In this document: positions 34,308-39,298 of the stretch, piece after piece
How positions within the stretch are numbered: the stretch's first letter is position 1
Layout of the letters: the number at the start of each line of letters is the position of its first letter
DNA from: Flavobacterium sp.
GTDB taxonomy: Bacteria; Bacteroidota; Bacteroidia; Flavobacteriales; Flavobacteriaceae
NCBI GenBank assembly: GCA_030151255.1
Contig: JASLED010000076.1
Location: forward strand, 1-39,298
Direction of reading: 5' to 3'
DNA length: 39,298 bases
The notes under the pieces: generated by a model
What the model saw: the letters and a program-made list of their open reading frames with translations, nothing else
Databases searched by the model: none
What the model was told of the DNA's origin: nothing
Translations under genes and position numbers: made by a program

Positions 34308-35375
34308 ATGAGTAAAGATTGGATGAGTGTTTTTCAGGGACAAAACCCAGCAATTATTGCCGGGCCATGTAGTGCTGAAACGCCAGATCAAATGATGAAA
34401 ATTGCTAAAAGCCTACCGAAAGAGGTAAAGGTTTTTCGTGCAGGTATTTGGAAGCCGAGAACTAAACCAGGCGGATTTGAAGGTGTTGGTAAAATTGGTT
34501 TAGATTGGATGAAGGAAGTAAAACAAGAAACAGGATTGCTTACTGCTACTGAAATTGCTACTTCCAAGCATGTAGAATTGTGTTTGCAAAATGATGTTGA
34601 TATTTTATGGATTGGCGCGCGTACAGCAGCAAATCCGTTTTCTATACAAGAAATTGCCGATGTTTTACAAGGAACTGATAAAATTGTAATGCTAAAAAAC
34701 CCAATTAATCCTGATTTAGCACTTTGGATGGGCGGTATAGAAAGATTGCAAAAAGCAAATATTACAAAACTTGGATTAATTCATCGCGGATTTAGTACCT
34801 ACGAGAAAACGAAATACAGAAATATTCCCGAATGGCAAATACCATTAAATATTAAATCAGAATTGCCAGATACACCACTTTTTTGCGATCCGTCTCACAT
34901 TACAGGCCGACGAGATAAAATATTAGAAATATCTCAAATGGCACTCGATTTAAATTTTGATGGATTGATGATAGAAACGCATTGTAGCCCAGATGATGCT
35001 TGGAGCGATTCAAATCAGCAAGTTACTCCAAATCAATTAGAAATGATTATTAAAGAATTGAAATTGAGAAAAGTAACTGACAATACAGAAGAATTTACCA
35101 ATCAATTGCAAAGATATCGCATTCAAATTGATGAAATGGATAGTAAATTACTTGATTTTTTACGTCAACGTATGCAAATATCAGATGCAATTGGCGAGTT
35201 GAAGTTAGAAAAAAATGTGGCTGTTTTTCAGCAAGATCGTTGGAATATGATGTTGAATAAAATGCTGAAGGAAGGAAGGCATCTTGGGTTTACGGAAGAA
35301 TTTATTCGAGTATTGTACACATCAATTCATCAAGAAAGTATTTACAGACAAGATAGAATTATCAATAAAAAATAA
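34308..35375 (+). CDS. Bifunctional DAHP synthase / chorismate mutase
   Basis: 355 aa fusion. Residues about 1-255 are a type I-beta (KDOPS-like) 3-deoxy-7-phosphoheptulonate synthase, with AGPCSAET, FRAGIWKPRTKPGGFEG, IGART, MLKNP, LIHRGFSTYEK, CDPSHITGRRD and IETHC. Residues about 264-355 are an AroQ-type chorismate mutase helix bundle (RYRIQIDEMDSKLLDFLRQRM, then IGELKLEKNVAVFQQDRW). It thus joins the first step of the shikimate pathway to the step leading to prephenate. In the family the mutase domain also serves as the feedback sensor. The C-terminal position of the mutase is the Bacteroidota arrangement. Monocistronic. Confidence 0.96.
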   Translation: MSKDWMSVFQGQNPAIIAGPCSAETPDQMMKIAKSLPKEVKVFRAGIWKPRTKPGGFEGVGKIGLDWMKEVKQETGLLTATEIATSKHVELCLQNDVDILWIGARTAANPFSIQEIADVLQGTDKIVMLKNPINPDLALWMGGIERLQKANITKLGLIHRGFSTYEKTKYRNIPEWQIPLNIKSELPDTPLFCDPSHITGRRDKILEISQMALDLNFDGLMIETHCSPDDAWSDSNQQVTPNQLEMIIKELKLRKVTDNTEEFTNQLQRYRIQIDEMDSKLLDFLRQRMQISDAIGELKLEKNVAVFQQDRWNMMLNKMLKEGRHLGFTEEFIRVLYTSIHQESIYRQDRIINKK

Positions 35376-35393
35376 AAAATCAATTTTGATAAA

Positions 35394-35432
35394 CAAAAAA
35401 GGCTGTGCGTAAAAAGGCATAGTCTTTTTTTA
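35394..35432 (+). terminator. Terminator of DAHP synthase-chorismate mutase
   Basis: A6-GGCTGTGC pairs with GCATAGTC-T7 with two G-T pairs and a 7-nt loop. It ends about 17 nt before the rsgA promoter box. Confidence 0.82.
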
Positions 35433-35448
35433 TCACTGATTTTTAAAA

Positions 35449-35456
35449 TATATTTG
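35449..35456 (+). promoter_or_regulatory. -7 promoter box directly in front of rsgA
   Basis: TATATTTG matches TAnnTTTG and is followed by only CCCT before the ATG at 35461. The expected transcription start falls on or next to the A of the start codon, suggesting a leaderless mRNA. Confidence 0.6.
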
Positions 35457-35460
35457 CCCT

Positions 35461-36426
35461 ATGAAAGGAACTGTTTATAAATCAACTGGTAGCTGGTATT
35501 TGGTAAAAGGAAAAGATATGCAATTTTATAATTGTCGTATCAAAGGAAAATTCCGTATAAAAGGAATTAAAAGTACAAATCCAATTGCTGTTGGCGATCG
35601 TGTTGAATTTGAATTAGAAACAACTAATGATCAAACTACTGGGGTAATTAATACAATTGAGCCGCGTAGTAATTACATTGTCCGAAAATCGGTTAATTTA
35701 TCGAAACAATTACATATTATTGCTTCAAATATTGATACGCTTTTCTTAATTGTTACTATTGATAATCCAGTTACAACAACAAGTTTTATCGATCGTTTTT
35801 TGGTTACAGCCGAAGCATATGGAATAAAAACGGTTTTGGTGTTTAATAAAATAGATACTTATTCAACAGAAGCTTTGGACGAACAATTGTATATGCAATA
35901 TGTTTATTCTCAAATTGGATATGAATGTTTGCGCGTTTCTGCTAAAGAACAAAAAGGATTAGATGCAATAAAAGAACGCATGCTAGGCAAAGTTTCTATG
36001 TTTTCTGGACATTCTGGCGTTGGTAAATCTACTTTAATAAATGCTATTGAGCCAGGTTTAAATTTAAAAACAGCACAAATTTCTGAACAACATCAGCAAG
36101 GACAGCATACCACAACATTTGCAGAAATGTTTGATTTGTCATTCGATGCTGCAATTATAGACACTCCTGGTATTAGAGGTTTTGGTATTGTAGATATGGA
36201 ACAGAAAGAAGTAGGAGATTATTTTCCAGAATTTTTTGCTTTAAAAGATCAATGTAAGTTTAATAATTGCTTGCACAGAGAAGAGCCGCATTGTGCTATT
36301 AAAGATGCACTGGATAATGATGAATTGGCTTGGTCTAGATATAAATCATATATCCAAATTTTAGATGGAGAAGAAGAACATTATCGAACAGATATTTATA
36401 AAGATGGAAAAAACCAAGACGAGTAG
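35461..36426 (+). CDS. rsgA: Ribosome small-subunit-dependent GTPase RsgA
   Basis: 321 aa. Circularly permuted GTPase that checks late 30S maturation. An OB-fold (about 1-70) is followed by the GTPase motifs in permuted order: G4 FNKID (128-132), G1 GHSGVGKS (183-190) and G3 DTPG (234-237). A C-terminal zinc site uses C265, C270, H272 and C278. The first Met is kept because MKGTVYKSTGSWYLV is a conserved beginning. The stop codon lies in the loop of its own terminator hairpin. Confidence 0.98.
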   Translation: MKGTVYKSTGSWYLVKGKDMQFYNCRIKGKFRIKGIKSTNPIAVGDRVEFELETTNDQTTGVINTIEPRSNYIVRKSVNLSKQLHIIASNIDTLFLIVTIDNPVTTTSFIDRFLVTAEAYGIKTVLVFNKIDTYSTEALDEQLYMQYVYSQIGYECLRVSAKEQKGLDAIKERMLGKVSMFSGHSGVGKSTLINAIEPGLNLKTAQISEQHQQGQHTTTFAEMFDLSFDAAIIDTPGIRGFGIVDMEQKEVGDYFPEFFALKDQCKFNNCLHREEPHCAIKDALDNDELAWSRYKSYIQILDGEEEHYRTDIYKDGKNQDE

Positions 36427-36441
36427 TCTTGGTTTTTTTGT
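36408..36441 (+). terminator. Terminator overlapping the rsgA stop
   Basis: AAAAACCAAGAC (36409-36420), loop GAGTA, GTCTTGGTTTTT, then more T. The 5' arm is rsgA coding sequence and the TAG stop (36424-36426) starts in the loop. Confidence 0.9.
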
Positions 36442-36493
36442 TTTGCTATGAATGAAACACCTGTAATAAGAAAAATTAAAGAAAGTAGTTTCG

Positions 36494-36501
36494 TATTTTT
36501 G
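36494..36501 (+). promoter_or_regulatory. -7 promoter box of the DUF3857 gene
   Basis: TATTTTTG matches TAnnTTTG, 32 nt before the ATG. Confidence 0.6.
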
Positions 36502-36533
36502 AGAAAAATAAACAGCATTAAAAGCATTAAACA

Positions 36534-38507
36534 ATGAAATATATTTTAGCTGTAGTAATAGTTTGTGTGTGTAATTATACTGTCAAAGCACAAAATAAAT
36601 CTACAACCTTGCAACCAATTGTAATTGGCACAGAAACAAATCAAGATGTCAATAGTATATTATCTGCAGATGCAGTTGTTTTAAATGAAACAGCAAATAT
36701 TTTCTTTCAAATTAACGATGAAGGAGCTTATGAAGTTATACAACAAGTAAAACGAACAATTAAAATAAATAAAGAAGATGCTATTGCTAAAGCATATTTA
36801 GCATTGCCTTATGTTGTAAATAATTACATTCAAGAAGGTATAGAAATACAATCATATAACATTGTTAGAACCAAGGACGGAAAAGAAGAAATAATAGAAA
36901 TAAAAAAAGCAGATAATCAACGATTGTCTTCAGACTATTATATAAAAGAAATAAAACCAACAATTTTAGCAGGTGATATTGTAGAATATGAATATACAAA
37001 ATCGGTAAACGCAATAGATGAAATACCCATTTGGTATTTTCAGGACGATATTCCCAAGGTAAAAAGTACTTATACCGTTCGTATTCCGAATGATTTGTTG
37101 TATATGATTTCAATAACTGGATATATAGATTTAAATCCAAAAAAAGCAAATGATGCAACGCGAAATTTGTCTTCAAAAAAATGGATGGAACCTATTTATC
37201 AATCTGAAACTGTTTTTAATTTTTCGTCAACAAATATTCCTTCTTTCCGTAGAGAACCATTCATGGAAAACGAAAAACATGCAATAAGTAGTATTCGTTT
37301 TAATCTTACACAATTCAAATATCCGATGCAGCCAGTGGTTGTAATTCCACACGATAACGAATCTGTAGCTAAAGAATTGTTGAAAAATAAAAATTTTGGA
37401 AGCGAGTTAAAAAACGAAAATTTCTGGAAAAAAACATTAGCAAACGAGATTTTTACAGAATTATCAGATACCGAAAAAGTGACCAAAGTACTTCAGTTAA
37501 TTCAAAAACGAATAAAATGGAATAAACGTTATAGTTTTCTAGCAGAAAATGGAGCGCGAAAAGCTTGGGGACAATCAATAGGAAATTCGGCGGATATTAA
37601 CTTTGCGTTACACGGAGCATTAAAGTTTGCAGGCATAGAATCATATCCAATTGTGTTAAGTACTCGTTCAAACGGAACAGCTTCTATGTTAATTCAGCCT
37701 TTTGTAAATCAAGTGATTATCGGTGCAAAAGTAGATGGTAAATGGGCACTTTTAGATGCAAGCGATACAAAATCGGGTATAAATATTTTGCCTATAGAAG
37801 ATATTAATGGATTTGGTTGGATGATTATCAATGATAAAACTGTTGAAAAAGTAGCTCTTCAACCTAAAAATCTATCGTATAATCAAGAAGATTATGTGTT
37901 GCAACTAGATGAAAATGGCGATGCAAGCGGTGAATTAAAAATGCAAATGACATCATATGAAGCATATACTTTTAAAACACGTTATCTAGAAAATGCAATA
38001 GAACGAAATAAGTTGGCTATTGAACGACGAGAAAAATCGTTTTTTTTAAAAGATGGAATAGAAAACACAACCAAAGGCAATGAAATAGTTGTCGTTTATC
38101 CGTTTCAAAAATATAATTTTGCAAAGGTGAATTCAGTAAATAAAACAATTGAATTTAATCCGATGCAATTTTATCGCGATAAAATAAATCCATTTACAAG
38201 TGATGATCGAATGTCAAACATCGATTTCATTTATCCATTTATGGATATTTATAAGGTAATTGTCAAAATTCCACAAGGATATAAAATTTCAATTATGCCT
38301 AAAAATCAAACACTAGTAAATCAGCAATTAGGATTGAGAATGTCTTATGAAATTACAGAATTAGAACCCAATACATGGCAAATTGGTTTTGTTTTTCGTG
38401 TAATGAATCCGATAATTAGCAAAAAAGATTATCCATTACTTAAAGCATTTTACGAGGCAATGGAGCTTAAGTTTTACGAAACAATTGAATTAACAAAAGA
38501 AGTTTAA
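36534..38507 (+). CDS. DUF3857 protein with degenerate transglutaminase-like core
   Basis: 657 aa. A signal peptide (about 1-19, cleaved at KAQ) leads to a DUF3857 beta-sandwich domain (about 55-240), a transglutaminase-like region (about 310-415) and a C-terminal beta domain (about 440-657). In the core the usual Cys position is S352 (GNSADIN), and the expected His before the VDGKWALLDASD strand is not seen, so catalysis is unlikely. Bacteroidota encode many such proteins; function unknown, probably periplasmic or outer-membrane associated. First of a likely operon with dtd, 11 nt downstream. Confidence 0.87.
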   Translation: MKYILAVVIVCVCNYTVKAQNKSTTLQPIVIGTETNQDVNSILSADAVVLNETANIFFQINDEGAYEVIQQVKRTIKINKEDAIAKAYLALPYVVNNYIQEGIEIQSYNIVRTKDGKEEIIEIKKADNQRLSSDYYIKEIKPTILAGDIVEYEYTKSVNAIDEIPIWYFQDDIPKVKSTYTVRIPNDLLYMISITGYIDLNPKKANDATRNLSSKKWMEPIYQSETVFNFSSTNIPSFRREPFMENEKHAISSIRFNLTQFKYPMQPVVVIPHDNESVAKELLKNKNFGSELKNENFWKKTLANEIFTELSDTEKVTKVLQLIQKRIKWNKRYSFLAENGARKAWGQSIGNSADINFALHGALKFAGIESYPIVLSTRSNGTASMLIQPFVNQVIIGAKVDGKWALLDASDTKSGINILPIEDINGFGWMIINDKTVEKVALQPKNLSYNQEDYVLQLDENGDASGELKMQMTSYEAYTFKTRYLENAIERNKLAIERREKSFFLKDGIENTTKGNEIVVVYPFQKYNFAKVNSVNKTIEFNPMQFYRDKINPFTSDDRMSNIDFIYPFMDIYKVIVKIPQGYKISIMPKNQTLVNQQLGLRMSYEITELEPNTWQIGFVFRVMNPIISKKDYPLLKAFYEAMELKFYETIELTKEV

Positions 38508-38518
38508 AATAATAAAAA

Positions 38519-38971
38519 TTGAGAATAGTTATACAACGCGTAACGGAAGCTTCTGTAAAAATAGAAGGAGAAATTACAGGACAAATTGGACTTGGACTGT
38601 TGGTTTTGGTTGGAATTGAAGATATTGATACGCAACAAGACATTGATTGGCTTTCTGGAAAATTAGTTAATCTTCGTATTTTTGAAGATGAAAACGGAAT
38701 CATGAATAAATCGGTAATAGATGTACAAGGCGATGTGTTAATCGTTAGTCAATTTACGTTACATGCTTCTACCAAAAAAGGAAATCGCCCTTCGTATATC
38801 AGAGCTGCAAAGCCTGATTTTTCTATTCCTATGTACGAATCTTTTGTGCAAAAAGTAGAAACAGATTTGGGTAAAAAAGTTCAAACAGGGCGTTTTGGAG
38901 CAGACATGAAAGTAGCTTTGCTAAACGATGGACCTGTAACGATTTGTATTGATTCGCAAAATAAAGAATAA
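38519..38971 (+). CDS. dtd: D-aminoacyl-tRNA deacylase, TTG start
   Basis: 150 aa. Removes D-amino acids (and Gly from tRNA-Ala) from mischarged tRNAs. Family motifs are MRIVIQRVTEASVKI at the start, SQFTL with LHASTKKGNRPS (about 79-95) and the cross-subunit GP motif NDGPVT (137-142 region). The conserved N-terminus begins at a TTG codon and no ATG fits, so TTG initiation is inferred. The stop overlaps the next start (TAATG). Confidence 0.96.
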   Translation: MRIVIQRVTEASVKIEGEITGQIGLGLLVLVGIEDIDTQQDIDWLSGKLVNLRIFEDENGIMNKSVIDVQGDVLIVSQFTLHASTKKGNRPSYIRAAKPDFSIPMYESFVQKVETDLGKKVQTGRFGADMKVALLNDGPVTICIDSQNKE

Positions 38972-39180
38972 TGAAAAATACACTTATTAAATTCGGATTA
39001 TTTACGGTAATCTATATCTTGTTTTCTTGGTTTGTTGCAGATGATTTTATTTGCGCCTTAAAAGGCGATATGCTTTGTTTGCAAAATGTATCAATCAGAT
39101 ATATTATTTTTATGATTTTAATGATTGGATACGAAACATTGGTAAAGAAAAAATTGTTTAAAAAAACTAATACAAAATAA
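38971..39180 (+). CDS. Small membrane protein, unknown function
   Basis: 69 aa with two membrane segments (about 7-24 and 42-60), a short loop holding two cysteines (C28, C36) and a lysine-rich tail. Not recognised. It overlaps the dtd stop by 1 nt and is followed immediately by the next ATG, so it is a true gene of this operon. Confidence 0.75.
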   Translation: MKNTLIKFGLFTVIYILFSWFVADDFICALKGDMLCLQNVSIRYIIFMILMIGYETLVKKKLFKKTNTK

Positions 39181-39298
39181 ATGGATATTAAAAACGCTCA
39201 ATTAGATGTTGATAATTGGATAAAAGAACATGGTGTTCGTTATTTTAACGAATTAACCAATATGGCACAATTAACAGAAGAAGTAGGGGAAGTAGCAA
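39181..39298 (+). CDS. MazG-like nucleotide pyrophosphohydrolase (5' part only)
   Basis: The window ends after 39 codons. The visible part (MDIKNAQLDVDNWIKEHGVRYF, then NMAQLTEEVGEVA) shows the first helix and the metal-binding EExxE motif (E33, E34, E37) of the MazG/all-alpha NTP pyrophosphohydrolase family, which removes non-canonical or excess dNTPs. It starts directly after the stop of the small membrane protein gene. Confidence 0.82.
   Translation, partial: MDIKNAQLDVDNWIKEHGVRYFNELTNMAQLTEEVGEVA

Noticed and set aside
36865..37486. Minus-strand ORFs opposite the DUF3857 gene
   Set aside because: Low-complexity Leu/Phe-rich translations typical of the antisense of AT-rich coding DNA.

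Overview
The window looks like a chromosomal housekeeping segment of an AT-rich member of the Bacteroidota, most likely family Flavobacteriaceae. The evidence is the gldA and porT/sprT genes of gliding and type IX secretion, a lipoprotein-type TamA (TamL), a DUF5686 outer-membrane protein, a DAHP synthase fused to a C-terminal chorismate mutase, and a bacteroidete promoter box (TAnnTTTG) in front of about 15 transcription units. Shine-Dalgarno sites are poor throughout and A-rich leaders are common. The genus cannot be decided. No mobile element, phage gene, CRISPR array or rRNA was seen.

Layout. 1-380: three identical tRNA-Phe genes in tandem with a promoter and a terminator. 399-2126 (-): a double-domain nitrilase-like protein whose second domain has lost two catalytic residues. 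2464-9994 (-): the cell-elongation cluster in the order purH, mreB, mreC, mreD, mrdA (PBP2), rodA and a small exported coiled-coil protein. 10266-11513 (+): a MacB-type ABC permease. 11567-16149 (-): accD, fbaA and tamL, with a SpoU-type RNA methyltransferase divergent from tamL. 16923-20606 (-): porT, ubiE/menG, a GNAT acetyltransferase and an AgcS alanine/glycine symporter. 20781-24951 (-): ppa, a DUF5686 barrel and pdhB.

A 510-bp divergent intergenic region with three inverted repeats separates pdhB from etfBA (+). Next comes a (+) nucleotide operon at 27294-31056: bifunctional nuclease, thyA, a 2TM protein, folA, an unknown exported protein and a deoxynucleoside kinase. 31087-33274 (-) holds gldA and a DUF1634 plus TauE/SafE pair. 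The rest is (+): SRPBCC, DAHP synthase-chorismate mutase, rsgA, a DUF3857 protein with a degenerate transglutaminase core, dtd, a small membrane protein and the start of a MazG-like pyrophosphohydrolase cut by the window edge.

Functional links: the mre/mrd/rod genes build the elongasome. thyA, folA and dnk all feed dTMP/dNTP supply. pdhB, fbaA, accD, etfBA and ppa are central metabolism. tamL, porT, DUF5686 and DUF3857 belong to the envelope. I see no clearly new multi-gene system. The most unusual signals are the self-pairing spacers of the tRNA-Phe array, the zinc-ribbon-less AccD, the half-dead tandem nitrilase, a promoter box embedded in a terminator hairpin, and several non-ATG or leaderless-looking starts.
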